NCBI GenBank assembly: GCA_902601345.1
Contig: CACKMK010000002.1
Location: 1 to 43,570, forward strand
Direction of reading: 5' to 3'
Origin: an uncultured Candidatus Poseidoniales archaeon
GTDB lineage: Archaea > Thermoplasmatota > Poseidoniia > Poseidoniales > Thalassarchaeaceae
Length of the DNA: 43,570 nt
Made by a program: the position numbers and the translations under genes. A model generated the notes under the pieces. It saw nothing but the letters and a program-made list of their open reading frames with translations. It did no database searches and was not told where the DNA came from. This document shows positions 1-9,906 of the stretch, in pieces. The stretch's first letter is position 1; every line of letters starts with the position of its first letter.

Positions 1-36
1 CTGGCCTTGGCCTTGGCCTTGTCCCTGGCCGTCTTC
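1..36. repeat. Degenerate hexanucleotide tandem repeat coding a Gly-Gln linker
   Basis: Units of the type (C/T)TGGCC repeat imperfectly at the window edge. On the minus strand they encode alternating Gly and Gln in the secreted calcium-repeat protein. The tract is truncated by the window, so its length is unknown. Short in-frame repeats like this can change copy number by slippage without shifting the frame. Confidence 0.6.
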
Positions 37-531
37 TCCTTCTCCACCGCCCTCAGTGCCACCGTCTCCGGTTCCGTCACCTTGGAAGTCTGGATCGTAT
101 GCATCGGGTATCCCGTCGCCATCCGAGTCCGAGGCGGCCCCGTCGTTGGGGTCGTTCGGATAGGGGTCATTCGCGTCAGAGGTACCATCGCCGTCGGTAT
201 CTGCGTTGTTCGGGTTGGTTCCCGCCTGATACTCCTCCAGGTTGTCTAGTCCGTCCCCGTCTGGATCTGCACTGCTGTCACTGGCGGAGTTGGGGTTTAG
301 TCCATAGTTGACCTCCCACCCGTCCGGCATACCGTCGTTGTCGGTATCTGCGTTGTTCATGTCTGTCCCAGCGGCTTGTTCTTCCGCATTGGTCAAACCG
401 TCCCCATCCCAGTCGGCTCCTCCGTCGGAGGGGTCAAGGGGGTCTGAACCATCGGCTGCTACTCCGGTAGAACCGGCCATCAGCACCAATAGCATGGCTG
501 TCAACAAACTTGCTTTCTTCTGATTGTACAT
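1..531 (-). CDS. Secreted Asp-rich calcium-repeat protein (partial, runs off left edge)
   Basis: The reading frame opens with ATG at 531 and stays open for 177 codons to the window edge, so the C-terminus is missing. Residues 1-26 form a signal peptide: a short basic N-terminus (MYNQKKAS), a hydrophobic core and an AxA-type end (GVAADG). The mature part carries repeated D-x-D-x-D-G motifs, such as [48 protein letters not shown] and [12 protein letters not shown], of the thrombospondin type 3 or EF-hand-like calcium-binding class. A Gly/Glu/Gln-rich low-complexity linker ends at the edge. Such proteins sit on the cell surface or are secreted, and calcium stiffens them. The missing C-terminus could hold an adhesive, enzymatic or anchoring domain. 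It lies downstream of the giant surface protein on the same strand, 252 bases after the zinc-ribbon gene, with its own TATA-like box. The secreted calcium-repeat nature is clear; the specific role is unknown. Confidence 0.85.
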   Translation of the reverse strand, partial: MYNQKKASLLTAMLLVLMAGSTGVAADGSDPLDPSDGGADWDGDGLTNAEEQAAGTDMNNADTDNDGMPDGWEVNYGLNPNSASDSSADPDGDGLDNLEEYQAGTNPNNADTDGDGTSDANDPYPNDPNDGAASDSDGDGIPDAYDPDFQGDGTGDGGTEGGGEGEDGQGQGQGQGQ

Positions 532-552
532 TTGTAATTCACTTCCTAGTTT

Positions 553-562
553 TCCATTTATC
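553..562 (-). promoter_or_regulatory. TATA-like box of the secreted calcium-repeat gene
   Basis: On the minus strand this reads GGATAAATGG. It is centred about 27 bases upstream of the ATG at 531, the distance expected for an archaeal TATA box driving a leaderless transcript. A GTGA element seven bases before the ATG could alternatively act as a ribosome binding site if transcription starts further upstream. An 8-bp palindrome, GTCTAGAC (593-600), lies upstream. Confidence 0.45.
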
Positions 563-715
563 CAGAGTAGGTTGGATGATTGCTTAGAGCGAGTCTAGAC
601 ATGTGTCCAGCAACTGTAAAAACGCTGCACTGAGCGCAATTCCAGATGTTTCCGAACACTCTTGATCCTGTCCTGACTCCTCCTTCTCTTGTCATCCAAT
701 CTCACTGGCTTTCTC

Positions 716-734
716 AGGGAACCCTCCGTTCCCT
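716..734. repeat. Perfect 7-bp inverted repeat downstream of the zinc-ribbon gene
   Basis: AGGGAAC (716-722) and GTTCCCT (728-734) can form a 7-bp stem around a 5-base loop, about 50 bases past the stop of the zinc-ribbon membrane gene. No T-run follows on the minus strand, so it is not a classical terminator. It may mark an mRNA 3' end structure or be chance. The rest of 532-783 holds only the promoter of the next gene. Confidence 0.35.
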
Positions 735-783
735 CTGGGTTTGGAGAGGCATGTTTCGTATTTCAAGGATTCCTGCGCTGGTC

Positions 784-1215
784 TCACGGGGTAATCTTTG
801 CCAATTCGGCTAGGAACCTGGTCTTCCCCATTATGTGAAGGACCGGGATGATAAGTGAGGAAATAGCCAGAACGCCGAAGAAAAGCCCGGACCAGAGTTC
901 TATCCCCCTGCCTATGGAGAGGAAGAGGATCCACCCCATAAGCACCGATACCCAAGGTAGATGCCTCCTCGTGTAGAGAGACAGCCTGGCATTGAGAATC
1001 TCGTCCGAGTACAGTTGCGGGGTATCTTGGGGATCCGCCAGACCATGCTCGACCCCGCACCTCGCGCAGACCTGGTACCTAGGCCCGTTCCCGGTAATGA
1101 ACTGGGACTGAGGGTAGTTCTGCTTGCACAACCTGCATACTGGCATTACGCTCATAACAACCAGCGGAGGATTGTCCTTCAAGGCTACGGTCTGGGGGAC
1201 TGTCTCAGTTGTCAT
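784..1215 (-). CDS. Small zinc-ribbon membrane protein
   Basis: This 143-residue protein has no family I recognise. Two CxxC knuckles (CRLC near residue 27 and CARC near residue 51, about 20 residues apart) form a likely zinc ribbon. Two hydrophobic helices follow at roughly residues 86-105 and 108-128, giving a cytoplasmic zinc ribbon tethered by a membrane hairpin. The ATG at 1215 overlaps the last 11 bases of the giant surface-protein gene, which points to translational coupling and a shared function. An internal ATG at 1155, giving a start at MSVMPVC, is possible and would place the first knuckle right at the N-terminus. A partner or assembly factor for the giant protein is a plausible role, but that is inference only. 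A competing frame (692-1060) has no recognisable domain and is a shadow. Confidence 0.75.
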   Translation of the reverse strand: MTTETVPQTVALKDNPPLVVMSVMPVCRLCKQNYPQSQFITGNGPRYQVCARCGVEHGLADPQDTPQLYSDEILNARLSLYTRRHLPWVSVLMGWILFLSIGRGIELWSGLFFGVLAISSLIIPVLHIMGKTRFLAELAKITP

Positions 1216-4200
1216 CTAGGGCATCATCCAGGAATGACACATCGATGTCGTCGTTCCCTTCCTCGAGTTCGTCTGCTAGGTCGTTCAGGCCCTCTAGGCC
1301 GATCTCCTCGGTCTGCGTGCTCAGAATTTCCCTGACCGAGGCATCGGGCTCCCATGACTCGTCCAGTGGGATTTCTTCCATTGTGGTTTCTTCGACATCC
1401 TGGGTTGGGTCCTCTGAGATACTATCAGTCTGACTCAGAATCGAGCTAGAAGCTATCTCCTCCTCCTCCGATATGCCAAGGGCCTCCCTGGTCAGCTCCT
1501 CCTCCAACTCTACCTCCTGTGTCCCCATCTCCCAGGGTTGTGGTGCTGCTCTCTCCCTGGGTCTGATGATTAGGGCAGCGCCAAGGATGATCATCAGAGC
1601 GGAGACCATCAGGATGACGGTGTTCAGATTGCCATCAACCAGTTGGTCGAACCACGACTCGCCCCCCGATCCTGAACCATCTCCATTTCCTCCCGGGGAC
1701 ACCTCAGAAAGTGGGTATACCCTGATGGAGTCCACGGCTAGCCTGTGGACTTCCCCATCGAATGCGACTACTGCTATCCAATATGCGGTCGATGGGTTAA
1801 CCGGGGTCGGGCCTATGGACTCAAAGGACGCGTTCGAGGATGTTATCGATGACTGCACGGGAATGGCGTCCCTGGTGTCTGAGAATTGCATGGTGCTGGC
1901 ATACATCGTATACGATTTCACCTGGGGGTCTTCAGAGTCTGTCCAAAGGACCTCGATTCGATTTCCCGATGGGTCCCAGTATGCCATAATCTCTGAGACC
2001 TCGGGGAGGTGCATTCCTGGGTCCTGTGAGTTCTCGTCCACTGGGCTTATCATGGATGTCTCCAGATTGTCAGTCCAGGCGTTCCCTGATGTGTCCACAG
2101 GCACCACTGCAACCCAGACTGGTATGTCTGGTCGTATGGCTCCACCTCCGGAGACCGTCTCGAGTAGGGTGCGTCCCCACTGGGTCCTGTCCAGAGTCAA
2201 TGCTGGCTCGAGACCCTCGGTGCTATCGAATGGGGCTCCTGCGACCGCGAATAGGAGGTATTCTCCGATGTCCTGGGCCGTACTAGATGGGAATGTGACG
2301 AAGACCCCATCGCCGGAGTCGGGTGATCTGTCCTCCAAGTCGGGGGGTGCTAGCCTCTCAGGGGGGAACATATCGCCCCTGTTGTCTATTGGGGTAACTA
2401 GAGCCAAGTGATCGCTCAGTCCAGACAGGAAGACGTTTCCAGCAATGTCATGGATGGTGACCGTGACGTAGAGGGGTATGTCAGGCGATATGCGAGACGG
2501 TGTCAGTGAGTCTGGTTCGGAGCCATACAGGGCGGTCGTAAGAGTCACATCCAATCTTGGAGAGTTTCCTATCTGCCTCTGGTCTATCGTAAGGGCATTG
2601 CAGCTGCCACTGACCTCGCATGATTCGTATACGTCAGTCAGGTCGTCCAGAGGGAAGTCGGATGCCCAAACAGTGTAGTGGCTGAAGTCCTCTGCCATTG
2701 TCCTGTCCCAACTAACGTCTATCGCGGTTCCATCGTCCTCGGGATGGTCCCAGGCTTGTAGGCCGGAGACTAAATCTGGCGGGGAGAATTCGGAAGAATC
2801 TAGCTCGGAATAGCTGGCTGTCTCTACCACCAGGACATCGTCTACGTCCTGATTACCCCAGTCATCGACTGCTACGACCCCTATCCAATAGACGATGTCA
2901 TTCTCCAGGGTGGTGTTTCCAATCGAGTCTATGATTACCTCATCGGTGGTGCAGTCGGGAATGATCTCAGCTACGGGCCAGCCGTCTACAGAGGTAGGAG
3001 CGGTCCATCCAGATGCAGGTAGGATGTAGATTACGTGGTAGGAACAGTCCGCCTCCTGGTTTGGGTTCCAACTTACCTCGATTCGGCTTCCCTCGTCGTT
3101 GGGGGCGTCGTTCGCGGAGGTCCCGGTAATCGGCATTGGGGCAATCCCGTCATTGAGGCCTCCAGCAGTCACAACTGGACCCACGACTGTGGCGTTAGAT
3201 GGATTGAACTGCCCCGACTCGTCGACGCATACGACTGCGAACCAGTATGGGACGTTTCCGTCTAACTCAAGGGTGGTCGAGTTACCAGCAGCAAATGCGA
3301 AGTCCATCGGTTCGGAAAGTGCCAGGGCGTTGGTTATCTCCTGTTGGACAGCCCAGATTCTGGTTAGTTGGGGGTCTAGCTCCTGGCAGGCAGACCACTC
3401 TGCTGTCACGGTTCCGGGAACCCCTCCTGACACTGGTTGGACGACCAGCCATTCTGGCGGAGATGGAATCTCATCGGTCGGAGTAGCGTTGCCTTCCCAT
3501 GAAACTGGGTCTCCGAGGCTTCCGTCTGGATACTCGATTGCTATTGCGGTCCTGTACTGCCTCTGGTCTGATAGCGGTACCTCAGAACCATTGCTGTTGC
3601 CTGTTTGGAAAACAGTGGTAGTCTGAGACCAGTACGGGATTCTCTGGTATGAGGGGAGGTCATCGAGCTCGTCCTTGGTTGGATTCCAGTCTGGATTGTC
3701 AGTGGAATCCCAAAGATACACCCTGTAGGCATACCATGCAGAGTCCTGAGCAGGCATCCAGGATGCATGCAGAACCCCGCCTCCGTCATTGGGTCTGTCA
3801 TAGAGGCTGGTCATGACTGTGGGGGCCTCTAGCCTCTCCCAGTCGTAAGTAATCCTGATCTTGAGTTTACCATCCGTAGGTGACTGCATCTGAAGGTGCA
3901 CTGTAGAGGATATCGATCCGGGTTGTGTATCGAATATCGCAGTCTGGAATGCCTCCTCGATCCCATGGTCAAGAGAAGCCAGGTCCCAGCTTCCAGTGTA
4001 GTTCAGGCTGGTCGATTTGGCCCATACCCACGAACCGCTCTGCGGAGAAGAGAGGGTGAGCGCCCCGGGATAAAGGAGAATCTCGGAAGAGTTTTCCTGG
4101 TTCTGGTCAGGTGGGATAGTGAGGGGGTTATCTGAGGACGCGAATATTGTGTGCATCCCTGGTCTGGTGCTTTCCGTGATGTCCATGGTCCTGTCAGCGA

Positions 4201-7200
4201 AGATAGCCGTTAACGGGAAGGCCCGCCGCTGATTCTCCCTTGGAATCTCCCTTAGGGTCTCCATCGGCTTGAATAAGTGAAGTCCGTCTTCTCCGATTAC
4301 GGCCAATCCCATCCACGAATCCGCATCCCCAGATACCGCTCCGGCCATTTCTCCAATCTTGACGACGCCATGGTCGCCGGTTGTATCTACAATGCTAATC
4401 TTGCTAGCTGAGATAGCAGCTAGGTGATTTCCATCCGATGTTAGTTCCGTGATTGGCCAAGCCTGGAGATCAATTCCCCCTGGTCCGGCCTCTATTTTCA
4501 TCGAGGATGCGTTCCAGTGAACTAGTGGCTGGATGGAGGTGGCGATATGTACCCCCCAGATATCGGTCTCAACGGCGCTTACGTCATTGCTGGGGATCAT
4601 GTCAATATTGTACGTTCCATTCGAGCTGTCGGTTCCTAGGTCCCAAGCAGAGACCCCTGGCCTGGTCAACCCCTGTCCATTGTGGGAGATGAACAGAGCG
4701 GCGTCATGGTGTATGGTTACCATAGAGCCGGTGGATGTGTCGTTCACTTCCCTGGAGACGGAGTCAGCATAGACAATGCCGGAAACGAAGTCTCCGACCA
4801 GGCCATCCGCTCTTCCGATCGAGCCAACCATCCCGAGGTTCTGATCCAGGACTATCATGCCAGTCGGTCCTCCGATAAGGACGGAGCCGTTTCCGAGAAC
4901 GGGAGAAGGAGGAACGAAAAGGTGGTTAGAAATCGGTGTCGGCAGGCCGTCGACAGTCGTGATAGGGTCGTCCCAGTCATACTTTGTCTGGTTCCATAGA
5001 CCTATTCCACCGTGAGTGGAAATCAGGACATGCTCACCGAACTGAACGAAGTCAGTTACTATGTTGCTGGGCAATCCGGCCAAGAGGCTTCCCTGTCCCC
5101 ACGTTCGAGAGCCCGGATCGAAGGACTGGAAACCAGCAGAGCTGCTGTCCCAACCCATCAAGCCTACGAACATTTGCTCTCCATCCATGAGAAGCCCATC
5201 CATCTGATTGTGGAGAGATGGGGGGGTTGGTTGGTATGATCTCTGGGTGAGATTGAAAGAAAAGAGCCCGTTTCCAACGGTGGAGGCCCATATCTCCTCG
5301 TCCACTAACAGGATTTCATTTATTGATTCGGTGAATGCGTCGAAACCGTATTGCCAGAAGACTGAGCCATTATCCAGAATTTCCCCCTGCAGTACCGTAG
5401 AAGCCAAGTACGAATACTCGGAAGACCCCACCGTCACCCATACGTGAGTCCCGTTCGAAATCATCTCGTGAACGACTCCGGAGGGGAGGCCGACGAGCTC
5501 GTCGAAGCCTCCCTCTATGAGGCCGGTTGAATCCAGCCTGTCCACCCTGTTAATCCCAGAAAGGTCGCCAGACCTGCCAATCGCGTAAGAACGCGCAGCA
5601 GTGGGGGCTCTGACTATTGAGCATGAATCCATACCTTGTCCGATTACCTGTCCGGAAGTGGCCGATGTGCCCGATGTTAAGACACGAGTGATTCCTCCCT
5701 CACCATCAAAGTGAGCGACCAACAGTAGGTCCTCGTCGAAGAGCATTCCACCGGGGAAGACTGGGTTCTCGGAGACACCCATTTCCGGTGTAAGAGTATC
5801 TAGGAAGTTATTGGATGAGTAGTCGAATCGATCTATCCCTACGTTGTCAGTATCAAAACCCACGTACAGGATATCATTCTGTTCATCGCAGGCTAGTGCT
5901 CTTGCATCCCTGTCTACCATATTCGAGTTGTCCTCTGTAATCGGCGTAATCCACTCCTCTGTCACGCCATCGCCATCATGGTCAGAAAGATCGAAGCGAG
6001 CTATCCCCCCTCCGACTGCCCACCATTGCCAGGCGGAGAAGCCTACCGCAATGTGTACTATGTCTTGGCAGACCACGATGTCAGCACCGTACCCATCGGG
6101 GATATCGTTAGTATCAACATCCCAAACAGTCCAGTTACTGTTGTTACCTGAAAGTCGCATGACATGTCCGTCATTACCGTATCCAGAGGCGGCCCAGAGG
6201 TCGTTCCCTACCACTTTCATGGAATAGAAATCCAACTCAGAGTCTTGAGGGAGGCCGTCATCGGGAAGCCATGACGAGAGCCAAGTCTCGTTACTTGGGT
6301 CCCACCTAAGAACCCCATTCATGCTGGCGAAGAGGTACTCACCTTGGAATTCGACCATCCCCCTAATCCTTCCGTCGACGTCGTTCCACTGATTGAGCAG
6401 AGTCATGTTCGGGACAGAGAAACGTCTGAGGATATCCTCCCCATAGGCTACCCAAAGCTCGCAAGAAGTGTTTAGGGGGAAGCAATCCCCTAGGTATTGG
6501 GCATTTACCCTGCCTACGTCTCCAATGGTCTGTAAGTCGTCCTCCCAGTCTCCTGAAGTCGTGTTCCATCTGAGGATAGTTCCTGGGTCTCCAGAGCCGC
6601 CCCAACCCGATGTCTCAACTACGCTTATCCAGATTTCATCCCCTATCTGATTCATACCGTGGACTACCCCGTTGAATCCAAGGCGAGCACCGGCATCAAT
6701 GGAGGATAGGGAGGTATTGTTGTCTAGGTTAATCCTAGAAACCTCGTCCCTAGTATTCCAGGGATTTGCCCTTTGTGGAGAGTAGTACATCAAGTTGTCA
6801 ACAATCAGTATCTCAGCCGGTGAGTAGTTCGGTAGAGTAGGTCCGTCCTGGTTATTCCCCCTATCCCACTGAACTAGGACAGTGCCGTTGACCAGGTCAA
6901 TTAGGGTAAGGCCGAAGTCCCCTCCAGCCCACATTGTACCCTCTTCCCTACCTTCTATCAGAACTGTAACATCGTCATCGTCCAGTATTCCTTGGGAACC
7001 GTCCCAAGAGGATAGCCAGTTTCCAGATGTTAGATTAAAGCGAGCTATCCCGAGGTTTTCAAAGCCGAGGTAAAGAGTGTCGAGATATTTGTGGGCTCTA
7101 GCCCTCTCGGTATCGTCTCCTGCCGTCCAAACCTCAACTACCGTCCCATTTGAGGTGTTGATTACTGCGGCACCCTCAGTTGTTCCGGCATAGAGTAGGT

Positions 7201-9799
7201 CGGGACCAATCGGATCGACGGCAATTACGAAGCGAGAAGGCATGCCATCCCCTCCCCCTCCTCCGCCACCATTTCCTCCAGTGGTCCAGCAGTCCTCGAG
7301 TGTGAACTGTGATTGGGGGTTGTTTGGGTCAGGCCAGTTCCACATACATGCCCCCCTGTTAGTTCCAGCATAGACTCCGTTGGCATCGCTGGAAACATCG
7401 TAGAACTCGAAGGGATCGTTGTTCCAGCCGGGAATGCTGGTGGGAAGCAGTTGCCAATTGGAACCGTCCCACCTTGCCAAGCCTCCGTTTGAGTTGGCAC
7501 CGGTGTTCTGAACCTCCGAGCCGACCAACAGGCCACCAAAGAAGTCTAATGCCAGAGTATTCACATCTTCATCCGGAATTCCATTCGGGTCATCCGGAGT
7601 CCACAGGTCTACTATATCGCTCGTCAACCTGTCGATTAGGAGTATCCCGAGACCTGGAAGGCCAAGGTAAATCACCTCTCCATTGACTGCAACTGGAGCC
7701 GTGTCTAGATTGTCCACACCGAGAGATTGCCAAGAGCCGATTATTTCGGGAGTGCTTAGATCGATTCGCATCACTCCAGCATCCTCTGTAGCGATGTATG
7801 CGATTCCGAATCTGGTGGCGATGTCCCTGATTCTGTCAGAGTCGAGTCCCTCCGACTCGGAGAATGTCCCGATTACGTTATTCGAATCGGTGGAATAGAG
7901 AGAGATTCCTGCATCAGAGTGTCCGATAACTAGAGTTGCAGTATTGGAGTCGAAAGCCAAACTGGTGATCGAATCCGAATTGGTTCCCTGGATTTTTCCA
8001 AAATGGGCCCCATCTACATTGCTGAGCCTGTGGACCCCACTGCCAGAGGTTCCAATCCAGACCCAACCGTCTTCGTCTTGTTCTATCGAAGTGATTGAAA
8101 CCTCTCCCGATTCTAACGAAGGGATGCTGTCAGAGATGTCCACTGGCTCCTTCCAGAGATTATCTCTCTTGTCCATCATGTCGATGATTGTTCCAGAGGC
8201 AATCCAGAACTCGCCTGCTTCTCCGTCATCTATTATCGCTGTAATCTGTGCATCCTCGATTGAAGGGCTACTGACTAGTGGGAATGATCCGTCTGAGACA
8301 TCGCCCAGGATTCTGCCCATCGTCCCAGAGGAGTCGCCGATTATTGCCAAAGAGTCTGAGGGAGAACGAGATTGTCCTCCTGGCCAGGGGCTGATGCTGT
8401 TTCCGGATCCCGAGAGACCCAAATCGGATAGGGAGATTTCGCTGCTGAAAAGCAAGACATCGGTATCATACATCTGGACCTGTTGCTCGCCCAGAATGTA
8501 CAGCCATCCTGGGGCGACAGCCAGACCGATTGTGATGTCAGAAGATAGCCAGTTAGATGAAGTCCAGGATGGAACCCACGATTCAGACGAGATGTCGAAC
8601 CTGTCTATTCCAGAGTCAGAAGTCGCTATGTAAAGGATATCATCGGAAACGGCGATGTCAGCGATCGAATTCCCGGAGAGTAGGTTTGAATCGTCCCAAA
8701 CCACGTTTCTCTCAATTACTATCGACGTTGGATCCCCCGACGAGACGTTGTACTCTATCACCCTGATGCCATGGTCCTCTGTTGCCAAGAACAGGTTTCT
8801 GCCATCAATGTACAATTCCAATGGAGTTTCTCCCTGGAAGGTAGAGCAGAAGTCTAGAGACTTCCAGAGAGATCCCTTTGCGGGCATCAAGTAGTGGATA
8901 GAGCATTCGGATGCTCCCCACAATACTCCGAATATGTCCGTTGCCAACGTAAGAATTGGATCCGACATTGATGAGTTGATTTCTTCTGGGAAATCTGAAA
9001 CATAGTCTGAGTCGGACAGGCCCATGGCAGTCACATTTCCTCCTTCATCACCAATGTAGAGCAGGTCCCTGTTCGGATCCGTGGCAATAGACCTCCCGGA
9101 TATATCTGGAATTATATCGATGATGCGCTTGTTTGCGTTGTCATCCAACACCAACAAATCATCGTCGACCAGAATGTATAGCCTTCCATCGAATGGGTTG
9201 TATGCACTACCATGGATTGAGACCTCTACAGGGCTGAATGACAGCTTTGGATCAACGGGGCGGAGGGCCTGAATAACCAAGTCTGTGATTTCAATTCCAG
9301 TCGGAATTTGCCAGGAGGCGTCACTGATTGTGTTTGGTTTTAGGGATGAGTCGAGAATGCCGTCCACAAGGCTTGGCGAGTTGTCTGAGAAGGCGTTCTG
9401 CCTCCCTAGATCGCCGCGTCCGCTCCAGTCCAAAACACTGGTCTGAGTGTCCATGACTGCAATCTGAGGTTGATTCACCCAATATCCATCACTTCCGTTA
9501 ACGGCCACTTCGAAAGTCAGGTTGTCAATCACGGCACCAGGTGCGAACTCCATGAAAAAATCAGAAAGGGCGGGTGTTCCGTTTTCAGGGTCTGACCCGG
9601 TAGCATCTAGGACGATCCAACCGGTGTCATTACTACCATTTACTCCCCATGACTTGCTGGAGATATAGTTAGTATCCATGTAACCTGATTCCAAGTCTGA
9701 TGGAGGGGACTGATTTGCACCCCAAGGGAGTAAAATCATGAGAGTAACCAAGGCGATTGCCTTGGCTCTCTCACTGGTCGTCTTGCCACTAGCGTACAT
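1205..9799 (-). CDS. Giant single-pass surface protein with propeller-like repeats and FN3-like domains
   Basis: The product has 2864 residues. Residues 1-30 are a signal peptide (basic start, then AIALVTLMILLPWGA). From about residue 190 to 1900 there are dozens of blade-like repeats of some 40-50 residues with motifs such as WIGTSGSGVHRL, GIARFNLTSGNW and GLPSNIV. These resemble the two-component-regulator-propeller (Reg_prop) repeats, so several beta-propellers in series are likely. A Gly-rich linker near residue 845 separates propeller groups. About six FN3-like domains follow, starting near residues 1995, 2115, 2220, 2340, 2480 and 2600. A membrane helix (NTVILMVSALMIILGAALII, about 2722-2742) leads to a cytoplasmic tail of about 120 very acidic residues. 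The ATG at 9799 has a TATA-like box at the right distance. Large propeller/FN3 proteins in archaea are thought to work in adhesion, polymer binding or surface sensing; the ligand is unknown. The zinc-ribbon gene overlaps its stop. Confidence 0.88.
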   Translation of the reverse strand: MYASGKTTSERAKAIALVTLMILLPWGANQSPPSDLESGYMDTNYISSKSWGVNGSNDTGWIVLDATGSDPENGTPALSDFFMEFAPGAVIDNLTFEVAVNGSDGYWVNQPQIAVMDTQTSVLDWSGRGDLGRQNAFSDNSPSLVDGILDSSLKPNTISDASWQIPTGIEITDLVIQALRPVDPKLSFSPVEVSIHGSAYNPFDGRLYILVDDDLLVLDDNANKRIIDIIPDISGRSIATDPNRDLLYIGDEGGNVTAMGLSDSDYVSDFPEEINSSMSDPILTLATDIFGVLWGASECSIHYLMPAKGSLWKSLDFCSTFQGETPLELYIDGRNLFLATEDHGIRVIEYNVSSGDPTSIVIERNVVWDDSNLLSGNSIADIAVSDDILYIATSDSGIDRFDISSESWVPSWTSSNWLSSDITIGLAVAPGWLYILGEQQVQMYDTDVLLFSSEISLSDLGLSGSGNSISPWPGGQSRSPSDSLAIIGDSSGTMGRILGDVSDGSFPLVSSPSIEDAQITAIIDDGEAGEFWIASGTIIDMMDKRDNLWKEPVDISDSIPSLESGEVSITSIEQDEDGWVWIGTSGSGVHRLSNVDGAHFGKIQGTNSDSITSLAFDSNTATLVIGHSDAGISLYSTDSNNVIGTFSESEGLDSDRIRDIATRFGIAYIATEDAGVMRIDLSTPEIIGSWQSLGVDNLDTAPVAVNGEVIYLGLPGLGILLIDRLTSDIVDLWTPDDPNGIPDEDVNTLALDFFGGLLVGSEVQNTGANSNGGLARWDGSNWQLLPTSIPGWNNDPFEFYDVSSDANGVYAGTNRGACMWNWPDPNNPQSQFTLEDCWTTGGNGGGGGGGDGMPSRFVIAVDPIGPDLLYAGTTEGAAVINTSNGTVVEVWTAGDDTERARAHKYLDTLYLGFENLGIARFNLTSGNWLSSWDGSQGILDDDDVTVLIEGREEGTMWAGGDFGLTLIDLVNGTVLVQWDRGNNQDGPTLPNYSPAEILIVDNLMYYSPQRANPWNTRDEVSRINLDNNTSLSSIDAGARLGFNGVVHGMNQIGDEIWISVVETSGWGGSGDPGTILRWNTTSGDWEDDLQTIGDVGRVNAQYLGDCFPLNTSCELWVAYGEDILRRFSVPNMTLLNQWNDVDGRIRGMVEFQGEYLFASMNGVLRWDPSNETWLSSWLPDDGLPQDSELDFYSMKVVGNDLWAASGYGNDGHVMRLSGNNSNWTVWDVDTNDIPDGYGADIVVCQDIVHIAVGFSAWQWWAVGGGIARFDLSDHDGDGVTEEWITPITEDNSNMVDRDARALACDEQNDILYVGFDTDNVGIDRFDYSSNNFLDTLTPEMGVSENPVFPGGMLFDEDLLLVAHFDGEGGITRVLTSGTSATSGQVIGQGMDSCSIVRAPTAARSYAIGRSGDLSGINRVDRLDSTGLIEGGFDELVGLPSGVVHEMISNGTHVWVTVGSSEYSYLASTVLQGEILDNGSVFWQYGFDAFTESINEILLVDEEIWASTVGNGLFSFNLTQRSYQPTPPSLHNQMDGLLMDGEQMFVGLMGWDSSSAGFQSFDPGSRTWGQGSLLAGLPSNIVTDFVQFGEHVLISTHGGIGLWNQTKYDWDDPITTVDGLPTPISNHLFVPPSPVLGNGSVLIGGPTGMIVLDQNLGMVGSIGRADGLVGDFVSGIVYADSVSREVNDTSTGSMVTIHHDAALFISHNGQGLTRPGVSAWDLGTDSSNGTYNIDMIPSNDVSAVETDIWGVHIATSIQPLVHWNASSMKIEAGPGGIDLQAWPITELTSDGNHLAAISASKISIVDTTGDHGVVKIGEMAGAVSGDADSWMGLAVIGEDGLHLFKPMETLREIPRENQRRAFPLTAIFADRTMDITESTRPGMHTIFASSDNPLTIPPDQNQENSSEILLYPGALTLSSPQSGSWVWAKSTSLNYTGSWDLASLDHGIEEAFQTAIFDTQPGSISSTVHLQMQSPTDGKLKIRITYDWERLEAPTVMTSLYDRPNDGGGVLHASWMPAQDSAWYAYRVYLWDSTDNPDWNPTKDELDDLPSYQRIPYWSQTTTVFQTGNSNGSEVPLSDQRQYRTAIAIEYPDGSLGDPVSWEGNATPTDEIPSPPEWLVVQPVSGGVPGTVTAEWSACQELDPQLTRIWAVQQEITNALALSEPMDFAFAAGNSTTLELDGNVPYWFAVVCVDESGQFNPSNATVVGPVVTAGGLNDGIAPMPITGTSANDAPNDEGSRIEVSWNPNQEADCSYHVIYILPASGWTAPTSVDGWPVAEIIPDCTTDEVIIDSIGNTTLENDIVYWIGVVAVDDWGNQDVDDVLVVETASYSELDSSEFSPPDLVSGLQAWDHPEDDGTAIDVSWDRTMAEDFSHYTVWASDFPLDDLTDVYESCEVSGSCNALTIDQRQIGNSPRLDVTLTTALYGSEPDSLTPSRISPDIPLYVTVTIHDIAGNVFLSGLSDHLALVTPIDNRGDMFPPERLAPPDLEDRSPDSGDGVFVTFPSSTAQDIGEYLLFAVAGAPFDSTEGLEPALTLDRTQWGRTLLETVSGGGAIRPDIPVWVAVVPVDTSGNAWTDNLETSMISPVDENSQDPGMHLPEVSEIMAYWDPSGNRIEVLWTDSEDPQVKSYTMYASTMQFSDTRDAIPVQSSITSSNASFESIGPTPVNPSTAYWIAVVAFDGEVHRLAVDSIRVYPLSEVSPGGNGDGSGSGGESWFDQLVDGNLNTVILMVSALMIILGAALIIRPRERAAPQPWEMGTQEVELEEELTREALGISEEEEIASSSILSQTDSISEDPTQDVEETTMEEIPLDESWEPDASVREILSTQTEEIGLEGLNDLADELEEGNDDIDVSFLDDALDDN

Positions 9800-9827
9800 G
9801 GAACGAAGCGAGTCCCTCGTTGTGCAA

Positions 9828-9837
9828 TTTATGAAGG
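9828..9837 (-). promoter_or_regulatory. TATA-like box of the giant surface-protein gene
   Basis: On the minus strand this reads TTCATAAATT, centred about 33 bases upstream of the ATG at 9799. A start site some 27 bases downstream would leave a leader of about 5 bases. The spacing fits an archaeal core promoter, but no upstream BRE is obvious. Confidence 0.4.
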
Positions 9838-9906
9838 GTAGGGGTAGTCGTCCGTGGGGTGCTCATCATCTGAAAAAAATGCCAGGTGGAAAAAAACCCT
9901 AAACAA

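Noticed and set aside
1-531. Plus-strand frames (7-249, 99-311, 308-523) at the left edge
   Set aside because: They are shadows of the minus-strand calcium-repeat protein, whose repeated Asp codons produce long open frames on the other strand.
692-1060. 122-codon open frame on the minus strand beside the zinc-ribbon gene
   Set aside because: It overlaps the CxxC/membrane gene in another frame, has no domain or hydrophobic pattern and no ribosome site; the overlapping frame has clear zinc knuckles and helices.
1473-2411. 312-codon plus-strand frame inside the giant gene
   Set aside because: It is antisense to FN3-like domains whose reading frame is unbroken for 2864 codons. Its Ser/Thr/Gly-rich product shows no motif.
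7944-8633. 229-codon plus-strand frame antisense to the propeller region
   Set aside because: It mirrors the codon bias of the surface-protein gene and has no recognisable domain or start context.
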